Assembly (NCBI GenBank): GCA_018221025.1
Contig: JAAOXX010000037.1
Span: 1 to 12,940, forward strand
Direction of reading: 5' to 3'
Source of the DNA: Candidatus Altarchaeota archaeon
GTDB lineage: Archaea > SpSt-1190
Length of the DNA: 12,940 nt
Below are positions 5,792-12,914 of the stretch, one piece after another. Below the pieces are notes generated by a model. The model was given only the letters and a program-made list of their open reading frames with translations, was not told where the DNA came from and ran no database searches. The stretch's first letter is position 1. Each line of letters starts with the position of its first letter. The position numbers and the translations under genes are program-made.

Positions 5792-7345
5792 TTAAAATAC
5801 CTGCTCTGATGCCGACTTAACGAGTCCAACAAAGAGGGGATGTGGTTTTAGTGGCCTGCTTTGGAACTCTGGGTGGTATTGCACCCCAATAAAGAACTGT
5901 TTGGGAATTTCTAATACTTCAATTGTCTCATCCACATGTGAAATTCCTGTAAACCTCAATCCAACGCCTTCAAGAGTTTTTCTGTACTTTGGATTGAGCC
6001 CATATCTGTGACGATGCCTTTCACTTATTTCTGTGATTCCATACAACTTCGCAACTTGGCTGCCCTTTTCTAATTCAACATCAATTGAACCAAGTCTCAT
6101 GGTTCCGCCCATAATGTCCTGACTGGCTTCCCAATGTGGAATTATTACTGGCTCCTCTGTTTGAGAATTAAATTCAGTACTATTTGCATTTAGTCCAAGT
6201 TCGGTTTGTGCAATCTCAACTACTGCGAGCTGGAATCCAAGACATAATCCAAGCCAAGGAATCTTGTTTTGTCTTGCCCATTTTATTGCGGAGATTTTTC
6301 CTTCAATTCCCCGTCCACCAAAACCTCCCGGAGTTATTAGTCCTGAAAGTCCTTTTAGCTCCTTTTCAGATACATTCTCTGAATTAATCCATTTAATATT
6401 CACATGAATTCCCAGCTTTGCCCCTGCATGGGTTAATGCCTCAACTATACTGAGATACGTGTCGCCTTGAGAGTACTTGCCAACAATACCCACATCTATG
6501 GTTTTTTCTGGGTTTAGTGACTCTACGAAGCCTTCCCATTCTGTGAGACTTGGCTCCCTAATGTGTAAACCAAGCTTTTCTTGGATTCTGTGGTGAATTT
6601 TTGCCTTTGCCAAGTGAAGAGGAAGTTCATAGACCGAATTAAGTGTTGGGTCGCTTATTACTGCATTTTCCTTTACATCACAAAATAATGCAATTTTTTC
6701 CTTCGTTTTATTGAGCAGTTCTTGGTTACATCGCCCAACAATAATGTCCGGTGTGATTCCAATTTTTCTCATTTGAATAACACTGTGTTGTGTTGGTTTT
6801 GTTTTCTGGTCGATTCCAGATAAAGGTAGGTATGTCAAGTGAATATTGATTACTTCCTCTTCATTTTTTAGCATTCGAAGGGCTTCCATAAATGCCATGC
6901 CCTCAATGTCTCCAACAGTTCCACCCACTTCAACAATTAGAATGTCATTGCCATTTCCCAAATCTTTCAGAGTTTCAATGACCTCTCGAGTCACATGTGG
7001 AACTATTTGAACAGTTTTTCCGAGATAATCCCCTTTCCTTTCTTTTTCAATAACTGATGAAAATATTTTTCCAGTAGTCAGATTGTTTTTACTGGTGACT
7101 CCATTTCCTAAGAATCTTTCATAGTGGCCAAAGTCTAAATCAACTTCACCGCCGTCATTCAATACAAAGACTTCTCCGTGTTCAAATGGGCTCATTGTTC
7201 CAGCATCAATATTTACATATGGGTCTATTTTTGCAATGGATACTTTGTATCCACATGCCTTCAAAATTGTGCCAATACTCGATGACAAGAGACCCTTACC
7301 TAGACCACTCATTACTCCGCCAGTGACTATGATGTACTTGGTCAT
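5792..7345 (-). CDS. pyrG: CTP synthase
   Basis: This enzyme makes CTP from UTP, ATP and glutamine, the last step of pyrimidine nucleotide synthesis. The 517-residue length is slightly below the usual 530-550. The N-terminal synthase domain starts with YIIVTGGVMSGLGKG (P-loop-like, residues 4-18), then KIDPYVNIDAGTMSP and HGEVFVLNDGGEVDLD. The C-terminal glutaminase domain (about 284-517) has oxyanion segment TPGGFGGRG, nucleophile Cys368 in GLCLGFQ, and His491/Glu493 in YHPEF. All key residues are present, so it should be active on glutamine. The ATG overlaps the folA stop by four bases (ATGA), so translation is coupled, and GGTAGGA lies just upstream. Confidence 0.98.
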   Translation of the reverse strand: MTKYIIVTGGVMSGLGKGLLSSSIGTILKACGYKVSIAKIDPYVNIDAGTMSPFEHGEVFVLNDGGEVDLDFGHYERFLGNGVTSKNNLTTGKIFSSVIEKERKGDYLGKTVQIVPHVTREVIETLKDLGNGNDILIVEVGGTVGDIEGMAFMEALRMLKNEEEVINIHLTYLPLSGIDQKTKPTQHSVIQMRKIGITPDIIVGRCNQELLNKTKEKIALFCDVKENAVISDPTLNSVYELPLHLAKAKIHHRIQEKLGLHIREPSLTEWEGFVESLNPEKTIDVGIVGKYSQGDTYLSIVEALTHAGAKLGIHVNIKWINSENVSEKELKGLSGLITPGGFGGRGIEGKISAIKWARQNKIPWLGLCLGFQLAVVEIAQTELGLNANSTEFNSQTEEPVIIPHWEASQDIMGGTMRLGSIDVELEKGSQVAKLYGITEISERHRHRYGLNPKYRKTLEGVGLRFTGISHVDETIEVLEIPKQFFIGVQYHPEFQSRPLKPHPLFVGLVKSASEQVF

Positions 7346-7854
7346 TTTCCTACCCTCTCATAAGTTGTGAATGAAAACCCGTCCAAATCATGTGTTTCAA
7401 CATCTTTCCAAATCCGTAAGTCTATTTCTGGGAACCTCTTGTCCCCTCCAGTTTTCCTGTGAACATGTGTCATCTCCAGTTTGTCTGCAATTTCAATTCC
7501 CTCTTTGTAGACTTCCTCGCCTCCAATAATGTAAACCACATCATAGTTTATTCCCTCGAGATGTGGGTGTTTTTGCTGTACCAGCCCAATTGCGTGGTCT
7601 AATGATTGAGCTACAACTACTTCCCCATTAAGTGGGTCATACTCGTCATTTCTCGACAAAACATAACTCAATCTATTTGGCAAGGGTCGAACTGACTCTG
7701 GAAGAGATTCATACGTCTTTCTCCCCATTATGACGGGGTGACCAATAGTCAATTTCTTGAATCTCGTTAAATCTTTAGGAAGTTTCCACGGGATTTTTCC
7801 ATCCCCTCCAATATAACCATCTTCCGAAACTGCTGCAATTATTACAATTTCCAT
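7342..7854 (-). CDS. folA: Dihydrofolate reductase
   Basis: This enzyme reduces dihydrofolate to tetrahydrofolate with NADPH, recycling the dihydrofolate made by thymidylate synthase just upstream. The 170-residue length is normal. Visible signatures are IGGDGKIPWKLPKDLTRFKK with the catalytic acid at Asp28, PVIMGRKTYESLP for cofactor binding, VYIIGGEEVY near the NADPH pyrophosphate site, and a TxVHRKTGGDKRFPEID end. The ATG lies 2 bases after the thyA stop, with GGTG inside the thyA end as Shine-Dalgarno. Classical DHFR is patchy in archaea, so the thyA-folA pair probably came by transfer from bacteria at some point; that history is inference. Confidence 0.97.
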   Translation of the reverse strand: MEIVIIAAVSEDGYIGGDGKIPWKLPKDLTRFKKLTIGHPVIMGRKTYESLPESVRPLPNRLSYVLSRNDEYDPLNGEVVVAQSLDHAIGLVQQKHPHLEGINYDVVYIIGGEEVYKEGIEIADKLEMTHVHRKTGGDKRFPEIDLRIWKDVETHDLDGFSFTTYERVGK

Positions 7855-7856
7855 TT

Positions 7857-8723
7857 TTACACCGCAATCTCAAATTTAATTGTTGGTTGATGCGTATAGC
7901 CAGTAAGCTGAGAGTCTTTGTATCCCCAATTTAATACTGAATCAAAATTAGCAGTCACCACTTCTGGCAACTCATATGGTTGTCGACTCAGCTGCTCTCT
8001 CGCACCTTCCACATGATTTTCGTAAATATGTGTGTCTCCAAGGAATCCTGTCAGTTTACCTTCCTTGAATCCAGTATCTTTTGCTAGTAAGTGAAGTAAA
8101 GTGGCATAGCTCGCAATATTGAATGGAAGCCCAAGCATAACATCGATTGAGCGTTGAGTCCACATTAGGTTTAATTTTTCATCTACTACAGTAACTTGGA
8201 ATTGATAATGACATGGCGGTAATGCCATCTTGTCAAGGTCGTCGACATTCCATGCCGAAACAATCATTCTCCTGTCTCCGGGATTGGTTTTTAGAGTATC
8301 AATTAAACCTGCCAGCTGGTCAGTTCCTTCTCCCGAATAATCTACGTCATATCCCCTATAGTCTGCGCCAAAATGTTTCCATTGCCATCCGTATACAGGT
8401 CCTAAGTCTCGCTCTTCCTTCATTCTTCGTTTTGTTTCTTCATCATGACCATATGGAACTTTCATAGGATTGCACCATTCATCCCAGATATGATTATTTC
8501 TGTCTTGTAGCCATTTCTTGTCTGTTATTCCTTTAATGAAAAATTCGAGTTCTGATGTAACGAGCCGATATGGAATTCTTTTGGTTGTAAGAAGGGGGAA
8601 TCCGTTTTCCATCTCGTGTTCAAACATCATTCCAGGAATCGTGTAGGCTGAAACCCCCGTTCTATTTTCTTTCAGAACGCCTTCATTCAAAATCGTTCTA
8701 ACTATGTCCAAATACTGTTCCAT
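7857..8723 (-). CDS. thyA: Thymidylate synthase (ThyA type)
   Basis: This enzyme methylates dUMP to dTMP using methylene-tetrahydrofolate and releases dihydrofolate. The 288-residue length fits the bacterial-type family. Seen are Arg21 in NRTGV, the paired phosphate-binding arginines in DRRMIVSAWN (151-152), nucleophile Cys171 in LPPCHYQFQ, and QRSIDVMLGLPFNIASYA, which binds the nucleotide. GDTHIYENH follows near the end. It is complete, with no missing catalytic residue. It leads the six-gene minus-strand operon, directly ahead of folA, which regenerates its cofactor. GAGGG about 8 bases before the ATG serves as Shine-Dalgarno, so the mRNA has a leader; a TATA-like GTATACAA near 8779-8786 would start transcription around 8758. 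Confidence 0.98.
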   Translation of the reverse strand: MEQYLDIVRTILNEGVLKENRTGVSAYTIPGMMFEHEMENGFPLLTTKRIPYRLVTSELEFFIKGITDKKWLQDRNNHIWDEWCNPMKVPYGHDEETKRRMKEERDLGPVYGWQWKHFGADYRGYDVDYSGEGTDQLAGLIDTLKTNPGDRRMIVSAWNVDDLDKMALPPCHYQFQVTVVDEKLNLMWTQRSIDVMLGLPFNIASYATLLHLLAKDTGFKEGKLTGFLGDTHIYENHVEGAREQLSRQPYELPEVVTANFDSVLNWGYKDSQLTGYTHQPTIKFEIAV

Positions 8724-8778
8724 CTCAATCCCTCACAAATACAAAGTCAAACAAATTTCTCTGGTTCTCTTGCACAGG

Positions 8779-8786
8779 TTGTATAC
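8779..8786 (-). promoter_or_regulatory. Possible TATA box of the thyA operon
   Basis: The minus strand reads GTATACAA about 60 nt before the thyA ATG, predicting a leader of about 35 nt that contains the GAGGG site. It is a weak match. The TTGTATA string recurs at 8819-8825, so the box assignment is tentative. Confidence 0.3.
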
Positions 8787-8837
8787 TGTGGTTGGTATTA
8801 ATAGAAATCTACACTCAGTTGTATATTTTTCAATAGC

Positions 8838-8846
8838 TTTTTTAAT
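8838..8846 (+). promoter_or_regulatory. TATA box of initiator tRNA-Met
   Basis: The T-rich run ending in TTTTAATA lies about 37 nt before the tRNA 5' end. Transcription would start near 8868, leaving about 10 nt for RNase P to remove. Confidence 0.45.
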
Positions 8847-8878
8847 ACACAAAAACCCCTCTGTATAGTGCGCAAGAA

Positions 8879-8953
8879 AGCGGGGTAGGGCAGTCTGGAG
8901 TGCCCGCTGGGCTCATAACCCAGAGGTCGGAGGTTCAAATCCTCCTCCCGCTA
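8879..8953 (+). tRNA. Initiator tRNA-Met (CAT)
   Basis: A complete 75-nt cloverleaf reads with acceptor AGCGGGG and TCCCGCT, D-stem GGGC/GCCC, anticodon stem CTGGG/CCCAG around loop CTCATAA, T-stem GGAGG/CCTCC with loop TTCAAAT, and discriminator A. The A1-U72 pair and three G-C pairs next to the anticodon loop are the identity marks of archaeal initiator tRNA. It carries methionine to the start codon with aIF2. It lies 74 bases before the HD phosphohydrolase on the same strand, with no clear T-run between, so read-through is possible. Confidence 0.97.
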
Positions 8954-9008
8954 TCAAACTTTGCAAAATCCCGCTTTCCTAAAGGACTAAGCGCGGGAAA
9001 AGTTTGAT
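8953..9008 (+). other. Long imperfect hairpin between tRNA and HD gene
   Basis: Three stems nest. ATCAAACTTT (8953-8962) pairs perfectly with AAAGTTTGAT (8999-9008); TCCCGC (8969-8974) pairs with GCGGGA (8993-8998); TCC (8977-8979) pairs with GGA (8984-8986) around loop TAAA. The 3' arms of the first two stems are contiguous and six bases bulge on the 5' side. The outer stem uses the tRNA discriminator base, so folding could compete with or aid 3'-end processing. It might also be a small ncRNA or a dispersed repeat copy (TCCCGC/GCGGGA is shared with 812-827 and 12915-12933). Confidence 0.6.
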
Positions 9009-9026
9009 CAAATAACAGGTGTCTGA

Positions 9027-10058
9027 ATGTCAAAATTTGCAAGAGATCCAGTTCATGGTGAAATAGAAATTTTGGATGAGTTTCTCCCGATTGTTGACCA
9101 TCCGACTTTTCAAAGACTCCGGGGAATCTGGCAGGTTGGTTTGGCACACTTAGTTTATCCCGGTGCAACACACACACGATTCTCACATTGTCTCGGCTCG
9201 TTTCACATTGCGAAAAAATTTGATGACCCGTTAATTATGTTATATGCATTAATCCATGATGTTGGACATCCGCCATTGTCGCATGTGGTTGAATCGGCAC
9301 TCCATACGGCCGGAATTGATTTTGACCATGATTCTCAATCCAACAAGTATATCCGAGATATATTGAGTGGGACTTCATTTTCACTGAGAGACCTTAAACG
9401 TGCTATGAAGAAAGGAACTCTTGTTCACGGAGACCTGGGTGTTGATAGAATGGATTATCTCTTGAGAGATAGTTATTATACTGGGGTTACTGCTGGAATT
9501 CTTCATTGGAGTAGGTTAGTTAGACTAATCCGCGCAGAAAATAATAAGACTGTTATTCATCCAAAGTCAGTTGAATCAGTGGAGCAATTCTTTATTGCAC
9601 GATTCATTATGGGGTCGGCTGTTTACTTGCACAAGACTAACTTAATAATTGGGGCAATGGTTGCTAAGGCAATTGAAAAACTACTTCAAACGCATAACCA
9701 CAAAGATATTGTTACAATGGATGACCACGGATTAATTGCGGCATTTAGGGAAAATACCGAGTCTAAAAAAATCTGGGAAAAAATTGCATCTCGCGATTTA
9801 TTCAAACGAGTTGGAGTTTTTGAAAACCACGAGTATGCGGAATCAGAATGTGACCGGCTCGTGTCTAAGTTTGGTGAAGACAACGTAGTAATAGGTCGTA
9901 GAAAGGCTTGGTATAAACCTATTAATGTTGTGCTTGAGACTGGGGAAAATCTTGTTGATGTTTCCCCACTTGTAAATTCTTTGGTTGATGCAGATAAGCG
10001 GAAACAGTATTCTTTTGTTGCAATTGATAAGAAATTCCTCAAGGATATAAAAAAATAG
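9027..10058 (+). CDS. HD-domain phosphohydrolase (COG1078-like)
   Basis: This 343-residue metal-dependent phosphohydrolase opens with RDPVHGEIEI, then FQRLRGIWQVG, YPGATHTRFSHCLG (metal His54), ALIHDVGHPPLSH (His77-Asp78, the HD pair) and GVDRMDYLLRD (Asp140). These are the marks of HD proteins related to dGTPases; some act on dNTPs or other nucleoside triphosphates. The exact substrate cannot be read here. A role in nucleotide pool control would suit the neighbouring thyA-folA-pyrG operon, but that is inference, and the two are divergent. A GGTG site at 9018-9021 precedes the ATG, and no good TATA box is seen in the 74-base gap, which suggests co-transcription with the initiator tRNA. Residues after about 260 have no motif I recognise. 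Confidence 0.92.
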   Translation: MSKFARDPVHGEIEILDEFLPIVDHPTFQRLRGIWQVGLAHLVYPGATHTRFSHCLGSFHIAKKFDDPLIMLYALIHDVGHPPLSHVVESALHTAGIDFDHDSQSNKYIRDILSGTSFSLRDLKRAMKKGTLVHGDLGVDRMDYLLRDSYYTGVTAGILHWSRLVRLIRAENNKTVIHPKSVESVEQFFIARFIMGSAVYLHKTNLIIGAMVAKAIEKLLQTHNHKDIVTMDDHGLIAAFRENTESKKIWEKIASRDLFKRVGVFENHEYAESECDRLVSKFGEDNVVIGRRKAWYKPINVVLETGENLVDVSPLVNSLVDADKRKQYSFVAIDKKFLKDIKK

Positions 10059-10083
10059 AAATTTGAATGGTTTTCCAAAAACG

Positions 10084-10090
10084 TTTATAA
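10084..10090 (+). promoter_or_regulatory. TATA box of the ZIP transporter gene
   Basis: TTTATAA is centred 25 nt before the GTG at 10112. The spacing predicts transcription starting at or within a base or two of the start codon, a leaderless mRNA, and so fixes GTG as the likely start. Confidence 0.6.
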
Positions 10091-10111
10091 GTTATTGAAT
10101 GAAAACAAATT

Positions 10112-10858
10112 GTGTCACCTACTTTATGGGCGTTGCTCAGCGTGTTTTTAGTGAGCCTTGTTTCATTTGTTGGGGCATTTACTCTATCAATAAAAGATGA
10201 ACAACTTGAAAAAATCTTACTTTACTTGGTTAGTTTATCGGCTGGAGCACTTTTGGGGGGTGCATTCTTCCATTTGATTCCTGAGGCTGTTGAGAGTGCA
10301 GGATTTGGTTTTCAAACTTCCCTTCCAATTCTTTTGGGAATTGTTTCATTCTTTGTACTAGAAAAATTCCTGCATTGGCGCCATCACCACGTTCCACATA
10401 GAAAGGGAGATATTATTCCACTGGCTATGATGAATCTGGTTGGCGATGGGTTTCACAATTTTATTGATGGATTAATTCTTGGGGCAAGTTATCTTGTTAG
10501 TATTCCAACAGGTGTTGCTACAACTATTGCAATAGTTTTCCATGAAATTCCTCAGGAGATTGGGGACTTTGGGGTTCTCCTTCACAGTGGACTTTCACGG
10601 GGGAGGGCACTTCTCTTAAATTTTGTTGGAGCTCTTTTTGCAGTTCTTGGAACCATCGTTGCACTCGTTGCTTCTTCATTTGTACCAAAACTAACAACAC
10701 TCTTAATTCCTTTTGCAGCAGGTGGGTTTGTATACATTGCAGGTTCTGACCTTATTCCTGAAATGCACAAAGAAGTTAATATGAAGAAATCCGCAGTACA
10801 GCTCGTGTTCTTGATTCTTGGAATGTTCGTTATGTTCTTGTTGGGATTCTTGGAATGA
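10112..10858 (+). CDS. ZIP-family divalent metal transporter
   Basis: This 248-residue integral membrane protein has about eight hydrophobic segments and imports zinc or similar divalent cations. ZIP signatures are HLIPEAVE (54-61), HNFIDGLILGA in TM4 (115-125) and HEIPQEIGDF in TM5 (144-153), which together form the binuclear metal site. DLIPEMHKE (213-221) lies near the end. The loop before TM4 is histidine-rich (HWRHHHVPHRK, 88-98), as in many ZIP proteins, and probably binds or senses metal. It has its own promoter and starts at GTG. A T-rich stretch and a dispersed repeat follow the stop. Metal specificity cannot be told. Confidence 0.95.
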   Translation: MSPTLWALLSVFLVSLVSFVGAFTLSIKDEQLEKILLYLVSLSAGALLGGAFFHLIPEAVESAGFGFQTSLPILLGIVSFFVLEKFLHWRHHHVPHRKGDIIPLAMMNLVGDGFHNFIDGLILGASYLVSIPTGVATTIAIVFHEIPQEIGDFGVLLHSGLSRGRALLLNFVGALFAVLGTIVALVASSFVPKLTTLLIPFAAGGFVYIAGSDLIPEMHKEVNMKKSAVQLVFLILGMFVMFLLGFLE

Positions 10859-10860
10859 AA

Positions 10861-10870
10861 ATTTATTTTT
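10861..10870 (+). terminator. T-rich terminator after the ZIP gene
   Basis: ATTTATTTTT lies just past the stop and runs into the dispersed repeat. T-runs are enough to terminate archaeal RNA polymerase. Confidence 0.45.
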
Positions 10871-10911
10871 GGTCAAGCTTTTGGAGGAGCGAAGCGACGA
10901 AGAAAAGCTTG
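10866..10911. repeat. Dispersed inverted repeat, copy 2 (GCGAAGC core)
   Basis: Perfect 9-base arms CAAGCTTTT (10874-10882) and AAAAGCTTG (10903-10911) flank a 20-base centre with GAGCGAAGCGA. Read on the minus strand it matches the copy at 753-800, including the trailing GACCAAAA. It fills the gap between the convergent ZIP gene and tRNA-Ala and offers a TTTT run at the end of an inverted arm on each strand. That is the layout of a bidirectional terminator. GCGAAGC is known to form an extremely stable mini-hairpin in single-stranded DNA. Confidence 0.72.
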
Positions 10912-10913
10912 TA

Positions 10914-10985
10914 TGGACTGGGCGGGACTCGAACCCGCGACCTCTGACTTGCGAAGCCAGTGTCCTTCCTCTAGACTACCAGCCC
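10914..10985 (-). tRNA. tRNA-Ala (CGC)
   Basis: A complete 72-nt cloverleaf reads with acceptor GGGCTGG and CCAGTCC, D-stem GTCT/GGAC, anticodon stem CTGGC/GTCAG around loop TTCGCAA, T-stem GCGGG/CCCGC with loop TTCGAGT, and discriminator A. The anticodon is CGC, reading GCG. The G3-U70 pair, the classic alanine identity element, is present and confirms the isotype. The 3' end is 3 bases from the dispersed repeat. Confidence 0.97.
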
Positions 10986-11033
10986 GACTGTTGCGTCAGT
11001 CGACAACGCGTACCGATTCACTTCGTTCATCGG
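10985..11033 (-). other. Two small hairpins upstream of tRNA-Ala
   Basis: CGACTG (10985-10990) and CAGTCG (10997-11002) form a perfect stem around TTGCGT, and CCGAT (11013-11017) pairs with ATCGG (11029-11033) around a loop containing ACTTCGT. They lie directly before the tRNA 5' end. They may belong to a tRNA leader or be repeat remnants. The rest of 10986-11080 shows no gene. Confidence 0.4.
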
Positions 11034-11080
11034 CACAGATGGGCTTAAACTACCTGTTTTTAAGTTTCACGACAGTAACA

Positions 11081-11088
11081 ATTTAAAC
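11081..11088 (+). promoter_or_regulatory. TATA box of the secreted-protein gene
   Basis: ATTTAAAC is centred about 24 nt before the ATG at 11108, consistent with a leaderless mRNA. Confidence 0.5.
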
Positions 11089-11107
11089 TTCTGAACTCCA
11101 ATGACTT

Positions 11108-11629
11108 ATGAAATGGCTATTTTTAGTTCTGATATTTGGACTAGCGTTTGCAACTACAACAACTACGTCAGTTCGTATAATTGACCATGAATTGGGATAT
11201 ATCAGTGTTACGGGAATTTCTGAAAAGGGTGACCTATTCGAAGTTAATGACTCGACACTCTATATTAAAGCAAAGTCTTTGAAAGAATTCACTGTACACA
11301 ATTACACAGTGAGTCTAGTTCCAAGAAACTTAGAAAGACTAGCTGAAGACTTTGGTGTACCCTTGTCTGGTTCAATTGACTGGACAGTTCCAAAGGGATA
11401 CTCTGCTTCTCAATCAGTTGAGCTGCCAGACATTGTGTGCGGAACCTACAAAGTAACAGGGGACTTAACATACAGCATTAATGGAACTCTTCAAACCTAT
11501 ACAGATAATTTGAAGTTTACTGCACCTTGTAAAAGTTTCAAGATGCGACTAGTTTCAGGTTTAGTTGCTAGACTCCCATACCCAATATTAAAGATGGTGG
11601 CGGGTTGGTTCGGCGTTCAGTTCACTTGA
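11108..11629 (+). CDS. Small secreted or surface protein, unknown function
   Basis: This 173-residue protein has a clear signal peptide: MK, a hydrophobic core WLFLVLIFGLAFA and a likely cut near residue 15, followed by a threonine run. The mature part looks beta-rich and has two cysteines (111 and 141) that could form a disulfide. It has three N-glycosylation sequons (Asn48, Asn65, Asn125), in keeping with an exported archaeal protein. Residues 147-173 form a hydrophobic, partly amphipathic tail that may anchor it to the membrane surface. I do not recognise a family. The start at 11108 is supported by the TATA spacing. Its end overlaps the convergent MFS gene by 13 bases. Confidence 0.75.
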   Translation: MKWLFLVLIFGLAFATTTTTSVRIIDHELGYISVTGISEKGDLFEVNDSTLYIKAKSLKEFTVHNYTVSLVPRNLERLAEDFGVPLSGSIDWTVPKGYSASQSVELPDIVCGTYKVTGDLTYSINGTLQTYTDNLKFTAPCKSFKMRLVSGLVARLPYPILKMVAGWFGVQFT

Positions 11630-12792
11630 GTGTGACTGTCCGCATCTTTTTTACTTTTTGATTCAAATTCCGTGTATAGGAAAATTGTTGTCGAAAACAG
11701 AATCGCTGCAATTAAGAATGAGTCGAAGAATCCAAGAGAATTAATGAGTATTCCACTGAATGCACTTGCTATCGCAAATGATAAAACTCTGAAAAACAGA
11801 AAAGTTCCAAACACCTCTTCTCCAATCTTCAACCCCGAATATTCAAAGAACATCATAATGAACCCCCACGAAATTCCGTTGATTAGGTAAAATGAGAGGA
11901 AGAGTAACATATTACCCCACATTATTGACAAGAGTAAAATTGAATATGCACACAATCGCAGAATGTATCCGAAAATATACCCCCTGTGTCGCAAGCTTCC
12001 CGCTATCCTAAAAAATGCAGAACTCGACAAAGCATCGATTAATAGGCACATATAAATCAACTTAACTGCATTAAACTCAAACTTAAGCAGGGTTGTTAGT
12101 TGTGGAAAAATTATTCCAGATGAAAGTGAGAAAACAATTCCAAATAAGTACAGTGAAAATGCTCGAGGTTCCAATTTTATTTGGGGTGCCCGTATTTTAA
12201 TTTTTCCTATGGTTGAAAATAACCAGACTTCAAACTCCTTCAATTCTTCAATTCCGTCCTGAACCGTCTTTGCAATATTCGCTTCGCCAATTACACGCGT
12301 TACAATTGGAATTGATAATGTTGCGAGTGATGCCAAGACAATTGTGAATTGGTCCAGTGAAAGAATGTTAACTCCTACGAATCCCAGCAGGAGTCCGACA
12401 GCCCATGCGAGTCCTACGGTCTGCTCAAGATTTCCGAGTGCTTCTCCAAGCGACCCTTCCTTTCGTCTGATTTCTGCCATAGCAACAAAATACACTGCCT
12501 GTGGGAAGAATGCCAGAACGAAGACTGCTGGATATATCAATGCAGTATGAGTTAACATGAACAAGCCAACTATAATCCAAAGGTAGCCCATTGCAACCAA
12601 GTACTTACGATTAGTTACTCGTGCAAATCTGCTCCACAAAATGGGTCCAAACAAGAGACCAAACAGACTGATTGAATTCAAAATTCCTATTTCAATTGCG
12701 CCTTTACCCATTGATAGGAGTATTAGTGCAGGCAATGAACTGTACGCCGCAAGAATAACTTTATACGGCATCATCATAATTAGTTCATTCAC
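11617..12792 (-). CDS. Major facilitator superfamily permease
   Basis: This 391-residue membrane protein has about twelve hydrophobic segments in two halves, split by a charged cytoplasmic loop at about residues 168-210. The loop between TM2 and TM3 (GPILWSRFARVTNRKYLV, 49-66) sits where MFS motif A should be but is only loosely similar. The overall shape fits a drug/solute efflux or uptake carrier; the substrate is unknown. Its charged C-terminus ends KSKKDADSH. The GTG at 12792 is chosen because an A/T-rich TATA candidate (12814-12820) lies 25 nt upstream; ATGs at residues 6-8 are alternatives. It may also be read from the tRNA upstream on the same strand. Confidence 0.88.
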   Translation of the reverse strand: MNELIMMMPYKVILAAYSSLPALILLSMGKGAIEIGILNSISLFGLLFGPILWSRFARVTNRKYLVAMGYLWIIVGLFMLTHTALIYPAVFVLAFFPQAVYFVAMAEIRRKEGSLGEALGNLEQTVGLAWAVGLLLGFVGVNILSLDQFTIVLASLATLSIPIVTRVIGEANIAKTVQDGIEELKEFEVWLFSTIGKIKIRAPQIKLEPRAFSLYLFGIVFSLSSGIIFPQLTTLLKFEFNAVKLIYMCLLIDALSSSAFFRIAGSLRHRGYIFGYILRLCAYSILLLSIMWGNMLLFLSFYLINGISWGFIMMFFEYSGLKIGEEVFGTFLFFRVLSFAIASAFSGILINSLGFFDSFLIAAILFSTTIFLYTEFESKSKKDADSHTQVN

Positions 12793-12813
12793 AAAAAACC
12801 TTATTCTTGAGAC

Positions 12814-12820
12814 AAATATG
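12814..12820 (-). promoter_or_regulatory. Candidate TATA box of the MFS gene
   Basis: The minus strand reads CATATTT, centred 25 nt before GTG 12792. The match is moderate. Confidence 0.4.
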
Positions 12821-12884
12821 CTTTGTTAATCCATAGTTATTATTCACATAAGTTTGGTAAATGGGCCCACAGGGATTCGAACCT

Positions 12885-12906
12885 TACAGGGGCTTCGCCC
12901 CTTGTA
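12885..12906. repeat. Hairpin with GCTTCGC core inside or beside a tRNA
   Basis: Arms TACAGGGGC and GCCCCTTGTA pair with one bulged T around a TTC loop. The core GCTTCGC is the same as in the two dispersed repeats. Confidence 0.5.
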
Positions 12907-12914
12907 TCCCCAAT

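Noticed and set aside
8935..9186. Minus-strand ORF over the initiator tRNA and HD gene start
   Set aside because: It overlaps a certain tRNA and the conserved N-terminus of the HD protein, and the product has no credible features.
9686..10078. 130-residue minus-strand ORF inside the HD gene
   Set aside because: It is antisense to a gene with clear family motifs and has low-quality, serine-rich composition typical of a shadow.
10818..11048. 76-residue plus-strand ORF over tRNA-Ala
   Set aside because: Its middle, reading WTGRDSNPRPLTCEASVLPLD, is the well-known false translation of an antisense tRNA; not a gene.
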